64,000 nt of DNA from positions 1 to 64,000 of the forward strand of contig NZ_JACHWZ010000022.1 of the NCBI RefSeq assembly GCF_014191725.1. Reading direction: 5' to 3'. This DNA is from Microbulbifer rhizosphaerae. Its GTDB lineage: Bacteria; Pseudomonadota; Gammaproteobacteria; Pseudomonadales; Cellvibrionaceae. Of this stretch, positions 25,978-36,572 are shown in pieces. A program made the translations under genes and the position numbers. A model generated the notes under the pieces. It saw nothing but the letters and a program-made list of their open reading frames with translations, searched no databases and had not been told where the DNA came from. Each line of letters opens with the position of its first letter. Within the stretch, counting starts at the first letter, position 1.

Positions 25978-27396
25978 TTACCGTTTCGGTCCAATAAACA
26001 CCGTCTGGTGCTTGTCCACCAGCTCCGGCTTGTCCACCGCCTGCACCACGATATAAATATCGTGCTTCGCATCCTTCAACTGTTCCTTCGGTATGCTCAC
26101 GCGGATGGGCACGGCAAAAATCTCGCCGGCCTTCAGGTAGATATCCCGCGGCATGCGCAAGGTGTAGTCGTATCCGACTTTACCCTCCACGCGAATGGTA
26201 AATTCGTGTGGAGCCTGGTCCATATTGTTGATCTTGACGGTGTACACATTCTGGATCAGGCCCTGCGACTCCCGGAACATCCGGGCGCCGCGGTCGCGCA
26301 GGACTTCCGCCTCGATGGGGCTGCGGGTAACCACCTGCTGCACGAACAGGCCGGCCATCAACAGCAGCACCAGGGCATAGCCGAACAGACGTGGGCGCAG
26401 CAATTGGGTTTTGCCGGTTTCCAGTTCGTCTTCCGAGGTGTAGCGGATCAGCCCCTGCGGATATTCCATTTTGTCCATCACGCTATTACAGGCGTCCACA
26501 CAGAGACCGCAATTGATGCACTCGTACTGCAGGCCATCGCGGATATCGATATCCACCGGGCACACCTGCACGCACCAATAGCAGTCGATGCAGTCCCCCA
26601 ACCCTTCGGCGCGGTAGTCGATGCCTTTTTTGCGCGGACCGCGGGTCTCGCCGCGACGGGCATCGTAGTGCACTGTCAAGGTGTCGCGGTCGTACATCAC
26701 CGACTGGAAGCGCGCGTAGGGGCACATGTATTTGCACACCTGCTCGCGCAGGAAACCGGCGTTCATATAAGTGGCAAAGGTAAAGAAACCCACCCAGAAG
26801 ACCCCCTGGGGATGGGCCTGGAAGCCCGCCAGGTCCACCACCAGGTCGCGAATACCGTAAAAATAACCCACGAATGCCAGCGCCGTGGCCAGGGAGATAA
26901 AAATCCAGAGGGCGTGGGTGCCGCCCTTGCGCAGAATCTTTTCCGCATTCCAGGGGCCGGCGTCCAGCTTCATGCGCTTGTTGCGATCGCCTTCACAGAT
27001 GCGCTCGGCCCATATAAACATCAGCGTCCATACGGTTTGGGGACAGGTGAAACCACACCAGACCCGCCCCAGCCAGGTGGTGACCGCGAACAGCGCAAAA
27101 GCGGCAATGATCAGCAGCCAGGCGAGCAGGAAACCGTCCTGGGGGCCGAAGGTGGTCCAGAAAATGTGAAATTGCCGCGCGGGCAGATCGAAATGTACCG
27201 CCTGCCGGCCTTCGATATTCAGCCAGGGGGTAAAGAAGAACAGCGCCAGCAGCGGCAGGCCGGTGTATTTGCGGATACGGGTGTAAAAGCCGCGGATATG
27301 GCGGATATAGACCTTGTCTTCGGACTCGTAGAGCATGCGATAGCGCACTTCGCCATCACCGTCCTGCTCTTCGCGTGTGGGAATTTGATCGCTCAC
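25978..27396 (-). CDS. ccoG: cbb3 oxidase accessory ferredoxin-type protein CcoG
   Basis: A 472-residue membrane protein with about five helices and two [4Fe-4S] sites: CIDCYWCVQVCP and CINCGLCVDAC, preceded by FTCPQTVW and CKYMCPYARFQ. The C-terminal 110 residues form a periplasmic Ig-like domain. CcoG (RdxA/FixG-like) has been reported as a copper reductase supplying Cu(I) for oxidase assembly. First gene of ccoGHIS, 143 bases after ccoP. That gap holds AT-rich sequence and may carry a second promoter. Confidence 0.95.
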   Translation of the reverse strand: MSDQIPTREEQDGDGEVRYRMLYESEDKVYIRHIRGFYTRIRKYTGLPLLALFFFTPWLNIEGRQAVHFDLPARQFHIFWTTFGPQDGFLLAWLLIIAAFALFAVTTWLGRVWCGFTCPQTVWTLMFIWAERICEGDRNKRMKLDAGPWNAEKILRKGGTHALWIFISLATALAFVGYFYGIRDLVVDLAGFQAHPQGVFWVGFFTFATYMNAGFLREQVCKYMCPYARFQSVMYDRDTLTVHYDARRGETRGPRKKGIDYRAEGLGDCIDCYWCVQVCPVDIDIRDGLQYECINCGLCVDACNSVMDKMEYPQGLIRYTSEDELETGKTQLLRPRLFGYALVLLLMAGLFVQQVVTRSPIEAEVLRDRGARMFRESQGLIQNVYTVKINNMDQAPHEFTIRVEGKVGYDYTLRMPRDIYLKAGEIFAVPIRVSIPKEQLKDAKHDIYIVVQAVDKPELVDKHQTVFIGPKR

Positions 27397-27539
27397 AAAA
27401 CCTCACTGATACCCTTCGCAAATATGACAACAGGGTGCTGTTTCAAAAGATATGAGGCTTTTCTTTTTCTTCCCTGTCCGCCGCAGTTTTTGCCGGCGGG
27501 ATGTGCTGATCTATGCCCACCCCACCAGCCGATCACCGA

Positions 27540-28448
27540 CTACTGTTCCACCTCTTCCTGACGGGACAGGCTGTACACATAGGCCGCCACCAGTTTGATC
27601 TTGTCCTCGCGCAGCTTTTCCTTTTGCGCCGGCATCTGGTTGCTGCGGCCGCTGCGAATGGTGTGCTGTATCTGCTCGCGGCTGCCACCGTAGAGCCAGA
27701 TATTGTCGGTGAGATTGGGGGCGCCCATGGCCTGGTTGCCCTTGCCGTCCGGACCGTGACAGACATAGCACACAGTGCCGAAGGTCTTCTGGCCCTCAGT
27801 GGCCATGGCGGCATCGTGCTCCAGTCCGTTCAGAGCCAGTACGTATTCCGCGGCATTTCTCACACCCTCTTCGCCGATCACCGACCCCTGGGGCGGCATG
27901 GTGCCTTTGCGACCTTCGTGAATCGTCTTGAGAATATCTTCCGGAGAGCCGCCATAGAGCCAATCGCTGTCGGTCAGGTTCGGGAAGCCGTAGTTGCCGC
28001 CACCATCGGCGCCGTGGCATACGGCGCAGTTGTTGGCGAAGATGCGCGCACCCATTTTCAGCGCTTCGCGGTTGTCGGCAATCTCTTCGATGGACATTTC
28101 TACATACCGGCCGAAGGTCTCGTCGAATTTCTCGCGGGCCTTGGCCTCCTCGTTCTCCAGTTGGCCCACGGAGGTCCAGCCGCTGAAGCCCTTGAAGTTA
28201 CCCAGGCCAGGATAGATCGCCAGGTAGATGCCGGTAAAAACCAGTGTGGCGACAAACAGCAGAAACCACCATCTGGGCAGGGGATTGTCGAACTCTTCAA
28301 TGCCGTCGTACACGTGACCGGTGGTACGGTCCTCAGGATCTTCCTGGTCGTTCACCGCAACCCTGCGGTTGGCGAATAATATCCAGGTGACCAGCGCCAG
28401 GTTGGCGAGCGTGAGCACAATGACCCATATACTCCAGAAGGTACTCAT
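27540..28448 (-). CDS. ccoP: cbb3 cytochrome c oxidase subunit III (diheme) CcoP
   Basis: A 302-residue membrane-anchored diheme cytochrome c that feeds electrons to CcoO and CcoN. Two N-terminal helices (about 3-27 and 58-80) are followed by heme sites C141-C144-H145 (CAVCH) and C227-C230-H231 (CYVCH). Both heme domains have a GGSPEDI/GGSREQI and MPPQ/MPAQ pattern with the distal Met. Full length. It overlaps ccoQ by four bases (ATGA). Confidence 0.97.
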   Translation of the reverse strand: MSTFWSIWVIVLTLANLALVTWILFANRRVAVNDQEDPEDRTTGHVYDGIEEFDNPLPRWWFLLFVATLVFTGIYLAIYPGLGNFKGFSGWTSVGQLENEEAKAREKFDETFGRYVEMSIEEIADNREALKMGARIFANNCAVCHGADGGGNYGFPNLTDSDWLYGGSPEDILKTIHEGRKGTMPPQGSVIGEEGVRNAAEYVLALNGLEHDAAMATEGQKTFGTVCYVCHGPDGKGNQAMGAPNLTDNIWLYGGSREQIQHTIRSGRSNQMPAQKEKLREDKIKLVAAYVYSLSRQEEVEQ

Positions 28449-28669
28449 TTATCGTCTTGCCTCGTATTCTGTTTTGCCGGTGTTCCGCTTTCTTTTTTCT
28501 CGCCAGCCTTTCTCGCTGACCGCTCGGACAGCTCTTCATCGGCAAACGGCAGTTTGGCGTCCTCTTCAAAGCGCTTTTTGCGCTTGGGGGAAAACGCCCA
28601 CCAACAGATTCCCAAAAATGCCAGCGCCCCCAGGACGACGCCGATTACTCGCAAAGTGTTGATATCCAC
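28445..28669 (-). CDS. ccoQ: cbb3 oxidase subunit CcoQ (FixQ)
   Basis: A 74-residue protein with a single membrane helix (VIGVVLGALAFLGICWWAF) then a charged tail starting SPKRKKRFEEDAKLPF, the normal CcoQ form. CcoQ stabilises the core complex, especially in oxygen. Starts with GTG at 28669, 15 bases after ccoO, and its stop overlaps the ccoP start. Confidence 0.93.
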   Translation of the reverse strand: MDINTLRVIGVVLGALAFLGICWWAFSPKRKKRFEEDAKLPFADEELSERSARKAGEKKESGTPAKQNTRQDDK

Positions 28670-28684
28670 GAATATCCCGCTCCG

Positions 28685-29302
28685 TTAGCGTTTCTGCTGA
28701 ACCAGAACACCCAACTGCTGCAGGTAGGCGACCAGCGCGTCGATCTCTTTTACCCGGCCGCCCACGAAGGGCTCGCCGGCCTTGGCGATATCCTCATCGG
28801 TATAGGGCACTCCCACTGTGCGAAGCGCGCGCATCTTGATGGCAGTGCGATCGCCGTGGACCACATTGTCAAACAGCCAGGGGAAAGAAGGCATATTGGA
28901 TTCCGGCACCACGTTGCGCGGGTTGTACAGGTGCGCGCGGTGCCACTCGTCGGAGTAGCGGCCGCCCACGCGGGCCAGGTCCGGGCCGGTGCGCTTGGAA
29001 CCCCACAGGAAGGGGTGATCGTAGACGGACTCCTGGGACATGGAGTAGTGGCCGTAGCGTTCCACTTCCGCGCGCAGGGGGCGCACCATCTGCGTGTGGC
29101 ACACGTGGCAGCCCTCGCGGATATAGATATCCCGGCCTTCCAGTTCGACCGGCCCCAGCGGCTTGAGACCGGCGACGGGTTCCACATTGGCCTCGACAAA
29201 AAACTGCGGCACGATTTCCACCAGGGCGCCGAAGCTGATGGCGATACAGATGAATACGATCAGGATGCCGACGTTCTTCTCTACTATGTCATGATTTTTC
29301 AC
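28685..29302 (-). CDS. ccoO: cbb3 oxidase subunit II (monoheme cytochrome c) CcoO
   Basis: A 205-residue cytochrome with one N-terminal anchor ([20 protein letters not shown]) and heme site C65-C68-H69 in EGCHVCHTQ. The distal Met is probably in [11 protein letters not shown]. It passes electrons from CcoP to CcoN. It lies 11 bases after ccoN in the same operon. Confidence 0.97.
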   Translation of the reverse strand: MKNHDIVEKNVGILIVFICIAISFGALVEIVPQFFVEANVEPVAGLKPLGPVELEGRDIYIREGCHVCHTQMVRPLRAEVERYGHYSMSQESVYDHPFLWGSKRTGPDLARVGGRYSDEWHRAHLYNPRNVVPESNMPSFPWLFDNVVHGDRTAIKMRALRTVGVPYTDEDIAKAGEPFVGGRVKEIDALVAYLQQLGVLVQQKR

Positions 29303-29313
29303 GATTCGACCTC

Positions 29314-30768
29314 CTAAACCGCATGCGGCACTGGCGCTGTGTTGTCATTGCGGGCCACATCTTCCTCTTCGGTGACGGTGCGGAACACGTTGTAGGCCAT
29401 TATGAACATCCCCAGCAGGAAGAGGGCCCCGCCCAGCCAACGCACTACGTAACCCGGGTGACTGGCGATCACGCTCTCCACAAAGCTGTAGGTCAGGGTG
29501 CCGTCGGCGTTAAAGGCGCGCCACATCAGGCCCTGGGTGATGCCATTGACCCACATGGCGGCGATGTACAGGACCGTGCCCACGGTAGCCAGCCAGAAGT
29601 GGGCGTTGATCAGCTGCACGCTGTACATCTGCCGGCGGTGGAAGAGCACCGGCACCAGGTGATAGATGGCACCGATGGAAATCATCGCCACCCAGCCCAG
29701 GGCACCGGAGTGCACGTGGCCCACGGTCCAGTCGGTGTTGTGGGACAGCGCGTTGACCGTCTTGATGGACATCATCGGCCCCTCGAAGGTGGACATGCCG
29801 TAGAAGGACAGGGACACCACCAGGAAGCGCAGGGTCGGATCGGTGCGCAGTTTGTGCCAGGCGCCGGACAGGGTCATGATGCCGTTGATCATGCCGCCCC
29901 AGGAGGGCGCGAGCAGGATGATTGACATCACCATCGCCAGGCTCTGGGTCCAGTCCGGCAGCGCCGAGTAGTGCAGGTGGTGGCCGCCGGCCCAGACGTA
30001 GATAGAAATCAGCGCCCAGAAGTGCACGATGGACAGCTGGTAGGAGTAGATCGGCCTGCCCGCCTGCTTGGGCACGAAGTAGTACATGATGCCGAGGAAG
30101 GCCGCAGTGAGGAAGAAGCCCACCGCGTTGTGCCCGTACCACCACTGGATCATCGCGTCCTTGGTACCGGAGTAAATGGAGTAGGACTTGAACGGCGCGA
30201 CCGGAATTTCCAGGTTATTGACGATATGCAGCGCGGCGATGGTGATGATGTAGGCACCGAAGAACCAGTTGGCCACATAGATGTGCGAGGTCCGGCGCTT
30301 GGCGATGGTGCCGAAGAACACCAGCGCGTAGGCGATCCAGATCAGTGCGATCAGGATATCGATCGGCCACTCCAGTTCGGCGTACTCCTTGGTGGAGGTG
30401 TAGCCCATGGGCAGGGTGATGGCCGCGGCGATAATCACCACCTGCCAGCCCCAGAAGGTAAACGGGATCAGCCAGCCGCCCCACAGGCGGGTCTGGCAGG
30501 TGCGTTGCACCACGTAATAGGAAGTCGCGAACAGCACACTGCCGCCGAAGGCGAAGATCACCCCGTTGGTGTGCAGCGGCCGCAGGCGGCCGAAGTGGGT
30601 GAAGGGTTGCCACAGATCGTTCAGATGGGGCCAGGCCAGTTGGGCCGCAATCAGGTCGCCTACAGCCATACCAACGATACCCCAGACCACCGCCATGATG
30701 GTGAACTGGCGTACCACTGTGTAGTCATAGTCCGGCGCATCGCCGGCCTTTGCCACGGTTGTCGTCAT
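29314..30768 (-). CDS. ccoN: cbb3 cytochrome c oxidase catalytic subunit I CcoN
   Basis: A 484-residue integral membrane heme-copper oxidase subunit of the C family, a high-affinity terminal oxidase for growth in low oxygen. About 12 helices. Conserved histidines for low-spin heme and CuB/heme b3 are visible in [39 protein letters not shown] and [11 protein letters not shown]. The ATG at 30768 gives [10 protein letters not shown] and is preferred to an upstream in-frame start within the repeat-bearing leader. It is preceded by a leader of about 325 bases with an Fnr/Anr-type promoter at its far end. Confidence 0.97.
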   Translation of the reverse strand: MTTTVAKAGDAPDYDYTVVRQFTIMAVVWGIVGMAVGDLIAAQLAWPHLNDLWQPFTHFGRLRPLHTNGVIFAFGGSVLFATSYYVVQRTCQTRLWGGWLIPFTFWGWQVVIIAAAITLPMGYTSTKEYAELEWPIDILIALIWIAYALVFFGTIAKRRTSHIYVANWFFGAYIITIAALHIVNNLEIPVAPFKSYSIYSGTKDAMIQWWYGHNAVGFFLTAAFLGIMYYFVPKQAGRPIYSYQLSIVHFWALISIYVWAGGHHLHYSALPDWTQSLAMVMSIILLAPSWGGMINGIMTLSGAWHKLRTDPTLRFLVVSLSFYGMSTFEGPMMSIKTVNALSHNTDWTVGHVHSGALGWVAMISIGAIYHLVPVLFHRRQMYSVQLINAHFWLATVGTVLYIAAMWVNGITQGLMWRAFNADGTLTYSFVESVIASHPGYVVRWLGGALFLLGMFIMAYNVFRTVTEEEDVARNDNTAPVPHAV

Positions 30769-30849
30769 TGTGTTACTTCCGTTACTTTTTAAAATTCGTG
30801 CTCTCGCGGGAACGGTCGCTGGCGGAGCGGGCATCGATCGCGGCCACGG

Positions 30850-30971
30850 ACAGATTTTTGCCCCCAGCTCCAGGTATTCACGGCACCTTCAGCCCCGCAG
30901 AATCTGTAATTCCGTTGGGCGGCATTCCGTTGGGCGGCATCCCGTTGGGCGGCATCCCGCCATCCGTGGCG
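30850..30971. repeat. composite repeat: hairpin plus three 15-bp units, in the ccoN leader
   Basis: Hairpin arms ACAGATTTTTG (30850-30860) and CAGAATCTGT (30898-30907) are followed by three copies of CCGTTGGGCGGCATY (30912-30956) and CCGCCATCCGTGGCG. The order matches 21722-21842, where the arm spacing is shorter and five units are present. It lies between the predicted ccoN promoter and the ccoN start. The rest of the 30769-31099 gap shows no ORF I would support. Confidence 0.85.
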
Positions 30972-31099
30972 ACGCAGGCCCCTATCGGGCGGGAACAGAG
31001 CCTACAGTGTAGGAACCCGCCTGCCGGCCACCGGATAATCCGGAGCAGCGAAGCCGCCCGAAGGGCCGGGATCTGCCCGGTGAATCTTTGCCGGCAGGG

Positions 31100-31132
31100 A
31101 TTTAAACGCACCCGTTGCCGGCGGGAACTGAT

Positions 31133-31141
<9 letters not shown>
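31100..31141 (-). promoter_or_regulatory. Fnr/Anr-type class II promoter for ccoNOQP
   Basis: On the minus strand TTGATATAGATCAG (31141-31128) is a near-perfect Fnr/Anr box (TTGAT-N4-ATCAA). It is followed after 22 bases by TTAAAT (31105-31100), the exact spacing of class II Fnr promoters with the box at -41.5. The box overlaps the argG stop codon. Oxygen control of cbb3 genes by Fnr-type regulators is well known in other bacteria. Confidence 0.78.
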
Positions 31142-32353
<1,212 letters not shown>

Positions 32354-32641
32354 TGCTGTCCTCTGCTGGGAAATAAGCCACCACACAGAGCGCTACCACG
32401 CCCCGGAGAGTGTCGGTCTGGGAGGGGTTATTGTTGGAAGTGTACCCAGGACAGGCGGTTGGCCCGCCTTTTTCGGGGCGCGATTGTAGCGCCTCAACTC
32501 GCGGACGACTAGCGCCAGCAGGCTATCGGCTCACCATTGTACACTTTTTGACCAGACAATTCATCGCAATTTGCCCGCGCTTCGGGTAGCATTCGCGGCG
32601 CTGATCGCATCCACTAACCACCGGCCATTTGACCACAGCCT

Positions 32642-33685
32642 ATGATGGAGCAACCCACCCTCCGCGTCACTTTACGCACTCCGGACGACTGGCATATCCA
32701 CCTGCGCGACGGCGCCGCTCTTCCGCGCACCGTGGGCGACGCAGCCAGGCAGTTCCGCCGCGCCATCGTGATGCCCAACCTGGTGCCGCCGGTAGTGGAT
32801 GCGGAAGACGCCCTCTCCTATCAGCTGCGCATCCACGGACAGATTCCCGAGGGCAACCCCTTCGAGCCGCTGATGGTCATCTACCTGACCGACCGGACCA
32901 GTGCGGAAATCGTCCGCCAGGCCCATCAAGCCGGCGTGGTCGCCGCCAAGCTCTACCCCGCCGGCGCCACTACCAACTCCGATTCCGGCGTCACCGATAT
33001 CGCCAACATCTACCCGGCGCTGGAGGCCATGCAGGCCTGCGGCATGAAACTGCTGCTGCACGGGGAAGTCACCACTGCGGATATCGACATCTTCGACCGC
33101 GAGCGGGTGTTTATCGAAAAGATCCTGTCCCGGGTGGTGGACGACTTTCCACAGCTGAAAATCGTGCTGGAACATATCACCACCGCCCAGGCGGCGGAAT
33201 TTGTCGGCCAGGCCCGCGACGGCGTGGGCGCCACCATCACCGCCCATCACTTGCTGTACAACCGCAACCACATGTTAGTAGGCGGCGTCCGGCCCCACTA
33301 CTACTGCCTGCCGATCCTCAAGCGCAGCTATCACCAGTCCGCGCTGATCGAAGCGGCCACCAGCGGCAGCCCGAAATTCTTCCTGGGCACCGACTCCGCG
33401 CCCCACGCCCAACACAAGAAAGAGACCGCCTGCGGCTGCGCCGGCTGCTATACCGCCTTCAGCGCCATCGAGCTCTACGCCGAGGTTTTCGACCGCGTGG
33501 GCAAGCTGGACAAACTGGAGGGCTTCGCCAGCGAGTTCGGCCCGGATTTCTACGGCCTGCCGCGCAACACGGATACCATCACCCTGGAGAAGCGGCCCTG
33601 GGCCCTGCCGGACAGCCTGGCCATGGGCGAGGAACAATTGATTCCTCTGGCCGCCGGGGAGGTATTGAGCTGGCGGTTGGTATGA
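32642..33685 (+). CDS. pyrC: dihydroorotase (class II PyrC)
   Basis: A 347-residue zinc amidohydrolase closing carbamoyl-aspartate to dihydroorotate in pyrimidine synthesis. Metal ligands are visible in [10 protein letters not shown], the carboxylated Lys in [16 protein letters not shown], and then HGEVT, EHITT, TITAHHL and GTDSAPH. The length is typical of E. coli-type PyrC. The ribosome site before the ATG at 32642 is weak. A second ATG follows at once, so the exact first Met is uncertain by one residue. Confidence 0.96.
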   Translation: MMEQPTLRVTLRTPDDWHIHLRDGAALPRTVGDAARQFRRAIVMPNLVPPVVDAEDALSYQLRIHGQIPEGNPFEPLMVIYLTDRTSAEIVRQAHQAGVVAAKLYPAGATTNSDSGVTDIANIYPALEAMQACGMKLLLHGEVTTADIDIFDRERVFIEKILSRVVDDFPQLKIVLEHITTAQAAEFVGQARDGVGATITAHHLLYNRNHMLVGGVRPHYYCLPILKRSYHQSALIEAATSGSPKFFLGTDSAPHAQHKKETACGCAGCYTAFSAIELYAEVFDRVGKLDKLEGFASEFGPDFYGLPRNTDTITLEKRPWALPDSLAMGEEQLIPLAAGEVLSWRLV

Positions 33686-33760
33686 TCGGGACCGCTCCTT
33701 TGCCCATCCTACAAGTAAGCTTCAAAACCAAGTCAGATTTTTGATTTTTAAGGACCCCAA

Positions 33761-34420
33761 GTGACCCCCGCGGAAGAACCCACTGGACCCAAGAGCCTCC
33801 TGGCACAGCGATTTCGCGGCTTCCTGCCCGTAGTGGTGGACCTGGAGAGCGGGGGCTTCAACGCACGCACCGATGCCCTGCTGGAAATCTCCGCGGTGAT
33901 CCTGGATATGGACGACAGCGGCGTGCTCAAACCGGTGGAGACCCACAGCTTCCACCTGGACCCTTTCGAGGGCGCCAATATCGAGCAGTCGGCACTGGAC
34001 TTTATCGGCGTGGACCTGGAATCCCCGGATCGCGACGCCCTGCCCGAGGAAATCGCCCTGCCGGAACTCTTCCGCAAGGTGCGCGCGGCGGTAAAGAAAC
34101 ACAGCTGCACCCGCGCCGTGGTGGTGGCCCACAATGCCCATTTTGATTTGGGCTTTATCAACGCCGCCGTGGAGCGCTGCGGTATCAAACGCAACCCCTT
34201 CCACCCCTTTTCCTGCTTCGACACCGCCTCCCTCGCCGGCCTTGCCTACGGGCAGACAGTGCTGGCCAAGGCCTGTCAGGTGGCCGGTATCGAGTTCGAC
34301 AACAGCAGCGCCCACTCCGCCGAATACGACGCGGAGAAGACCGCGGAACTGTTCTGCGGTATCGTAAATCGATGGCGGGAGCTGGGCGGATGGCCCCTGC
34401 AGGAATCGAGCGGCGAGTGA
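33761..34420 (+). CDS. rnt: ribonuclease T
   Basis: A 219-residue DEDDh 3'-5' exoribonuclease that trims tRNA and other stable RNA 3' ends. Catalytic residues are D27 and E29 (VVDLES), D129 (AHNAHFD), H185 and D190 (AHSAEYD). The family-typical DVET is DLES here, with Ser in place of Thr. The GTG start at 33761 has AAGGA upstream. It is 75 bases after pyrC, and the gap carries a half copy of the GCCCATCCTAC repeat. A pyrC-rnt pair is a known gammaproteobacterial neighbourhood. Confidence 0.95.
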   Translation: MTPAEEPTGPKSLLAQRFRGFLPVVVDLESGGFNARTDALLEISAVILDMDDSGVLKPVETHSFHLDPFEGANIEQSALDFIGVDLESPDRDALPEEIALPELFRKVRAAVKKHSCTRAVVVAHNAHFDLGFINAAVERCGIKRNPFHPFSCFDTASLAGLAYGQTVLAKACQVAGIEFDNSSAHSAEYDAEKTAELFCGIVNRWRELGGWPLQESSGE

Positions 34421-34504
34421 CTTGTTCGACGGTCTCGTGCTGTGCGGCAGCACCGGCCGGGAATGGCCGCAAGCAACAACTGAAAGAATTCAGCGCGTAA
34501 AAAG

Positions 34505-35344
34505 ATGGCCAAGGGCAGCAGCGAACAGACCCGTTTCTGGCAATCCCGAGAGCTCGGCGGAGTGGAGTTGCTACACGCGCAATATCTTGAGCAGCGCTTC
34601 GCCCCCCATGTGCATGAAGGCTTTGTGTTCACCGTGATCGAGCGGGGTGCCCAGCGCTTCCGTCACAAGGGAAGCGAACACCTGGCGCCGGTGGGCAGCA
34701 TGGTGCTGATCAATCCCAACGAAGTGCACACCGGCTCCAAAGCGCATGAGCAGGGATGGAGCTACCGTGGCTTCTACCCGGATGATGCCCAGGTTGTCGG
34801 AGTGTTGGAGGAGCTGCAATTGGGCCGGAGGGGGCTGCCTGCATTCTCCGCCAGCGTGCTGCATGACCCGCGGTTACACCGGCGCTTTGCCCAACTGCAC
34901 CGCCTGCTCGACGGCGGCGCCAGCGCCTTGCAGCAACAGACCGCCTGGCGCGAGGCGATTCTCCTGTTGTTCCAGCGCCATGCCCATATTCCAGAGGCGC
35001 CATCGCCGGGGCGCGAACCGCAGGCGGTGGCGCTGGCCAGGGAACTGTTGAGCAGCCGCATGGCCGAGCCGCCGTCACTGGAGCAACTGGCGGCGGCGGT
35101 CAACCTGTCGCCGTTCCACTTCGCCCGGGTGTTTCGCCGCGCCACCGGCCTGCCGCCCCATGCCTGGCTCAGGCAGCGGCGCCTGGAGCGGGCGCGCGCC
35201 CTGCTGAAGGAAGGCTGCGCGCCGCTCGACGTGGCCCTGCAGCTTGGCTTCGCCGACCAGAGCCACCTGACCCGCCAATTCAAACAAGCCTACGGCGTCG
35301 GCCCCGGCGAATACCGCAGGGCCTGCGGCACTCGCAGACGGTAG
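34505..35344 (+). CDS. AraC family transcriptional regulator
   Basis: A 279-residue regulator with an N-terminal cupin-like sensing domain (FAPHVHEGFVFTVIERG, then LINPNEVHTG) and a C-terminal pair of helix-turn-helices from about 180 (SLEQLAAAVNLSPFHFARVFRR and APLDVALQLGFADQSHLTRQFKQAYG). This form is often found just upstream of azlCD-type exporters, and here azlC starts 87 bases later on the same strand. Regulation of that exporter is likely but inferred. Confidence 0.92.
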   Translation: MAKGSSEQTRFWQSRELGGVELLHAQYLEQRFAPHVHEGFVFTVIERGAQRFRHKGSEHLAPVGSMVLINPNEVHTGSKAHEQGWSYRGFYPDDAQVVGVLEELQLGRRGLPAFSASVLHDPRLHRRFAQLHRLLDGGASALQQQTAWREAILLLFQRHAHIPEAPSPGREPQAVALARELLSSRMAEPPSLEQLAAAVNLSPFHFARVFRRATGLPPHAWLRQRRLERARALLKEGCAPLDVALQLGFADQSHLTRQFKQAYGVGPGEYRRACGTRRR

Positions 35345-35431
35345 ATATCCCTTCCGCAAGCGATTGCGCAAGATCGTTCAAGACCTGGCGGAGCGGCAGC
35401 GGTAGGCTTCCGGGTCAGGAGGAGAACGTCC

Positions 35432-36142
35432 ATGACCCGCTTGCAGGAATTCACCCAGGGCGCCCGCGACATGCTGCCGATGCTGCTCGGCGCCATGCCC
35501 TTCGGCATCATCTTCGGCAGCCTGGCCGGCGCCGCCGGGATGAGTGCCTGGCAGACCCTCGGCATGTCGTTGCTGGTATTCGCCGGCTCGGCCCAGTTCA
35601 TCGCCATCAGTCTGCTCAACGCCGGCACCGGCCTGATCGTGCTGCTGCTCACCACCTTCGTCGTCAACCTGCGCCACGCCCTCTACAGCGCCAGCCTGCA
35701 GCCCTTCGTGCGCCATCTGCCCAAGCGCTGGCGGGTGCCACTGGCCTTCTGGCTGACCGACGAGGCCTACGCGGTGGTACTGCATCGCTACACCGACGCC
35801 GATGTCTCACCGAACAAGCACTGGTATTTTTTCGGCGCGGCGCTGGCCATGTACCTGAACTGGCAACTGAGCACCCTGATCGGCGTGCTGTTCGGCCAGA
35901 GCGTGCCAAATCTAAGCGCGTGGGGGCTGGACTTCGCCATGCTGGCGACTTTTATCGGCATCGTCGTGCCCACGCTGCGCAACAGCCCCCAGGTGGCGGC
36001 GGCCCTGGTGGCCGGCGCGGTCGCCCTGGCCTGTTATGGCCTGCCATACAAGCTCGGCCTGATGGCGGCGGCATTCAGCGGGATAGCAGTCGGCGTGCTG
36101 CTGGAGCGGCGCAAGGAGCAGATGGTGGAGGAACTGGCCTGA
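35432..36142 (+). CDS. azlC: AzlC family branched-chain amino acid exporter, large subunit
   Basis: A 236-residue inner-membrane protein with about six helices and the AzlC start MLPMLLGAMPFGIIFGSLAGAAG and NLRHALYSASLQPF block. With AzlD it exports amino acids such as leucine analogues. AGGAGG precedes the ATG. Its TGA overlaps the ATG of azlD. Substrate unproven. Confidence 0.93.
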   Translation: MTRLQEFTQGARDMLPMLLGAMPFGIIFGSLAGAAGMSAWQTLGMSLLVFAGSAQFIAISLLNAGTGLIVLLLTTFVVNLRHALYSASLQPFVRHLPKRWRVPLAFWLTDEAYAVVLHRYTDADVSPNKHWYFFGAALAMYLNWQLSTLIGVLFGQSVPNLSAWGLDFAMLATFIGIVVPTLRNSPQVAAALVAGAVALACYGLPYKLGLMAAAFSGIAVGVLLERRKEQMVEELA

Positions 36143-36471
36143 TGGACAACTGGCTATTGATTCTCGGCATGCTGGCGATCACCTTTTCAATCCGCTACAG
36201 CCTGTTCGCCTTTCCCGACCTGCGCTTCCCGCCACTGGTGCGCCAGGGCCTGCACTACGTGCCGACCGCGGTGCTCACCGCCATCGTGGTGCCGGGCATG
36301 CTGCTGCCGGACGGCGAGCACTGGGCTCTAGGCCCGGACAACGCCTACCTGCTGGCCGGGCTGGCGACCATCGCCATCGCCGCCCTCAGCCGGCACCTGC
36401 TGGCGACCATCGGCGGCGGGCTGCTGGTGTTCTTCCTGCTGCGCTGGGCATTGGGCCAGTTGCCGCTCTGA
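36142..36471 (+). CDS. azlD: AzlD family transporter, small subunit
   Basis: A 109-residue inner-membrane protein with three to four helices and the RYSLFAFPDLRFPPLVRQGL and YVPTAVLTAIVVPG segments typical of AzlD. The ATG overlaps the azlC stop (TGATG), so the two are co-translated. Confidence 0.93.
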   Translation: MDNWLLILGMLAITFSIRYSLFAFPDLRFPPLVRQGLHYVPTAVLTAIVVPGMLLPDGEHWALGPDNAYLLAGLATIAIAALSRHLLATIGGGLLVFFLLRWALGQLPL

Positions 36472-36572
36472 AGGCGGTTTTGCCGACCAGGTATCGCGAT
36501 AGGTGCCAGCCCCTCGACACCTCCCCGACACTGGCATAGGATTTCGCCTTTTCCCCGCACGGAGCCATTCCC

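Noticed and set aside
22992..26072. A 1026-residue CcoI with a long N-terminal extension
   Set aside because: The first 200 residues are the ccoH region read in the wrong frame. The ATG at 25454 overlaps the ccoH stop.
26008..27561. Plus-strand frame of about 517 codons across ccoG
   Set aside because: His/Gln/Gly-rich antisense frame with no start signal. ccoG on the other strand is certain.
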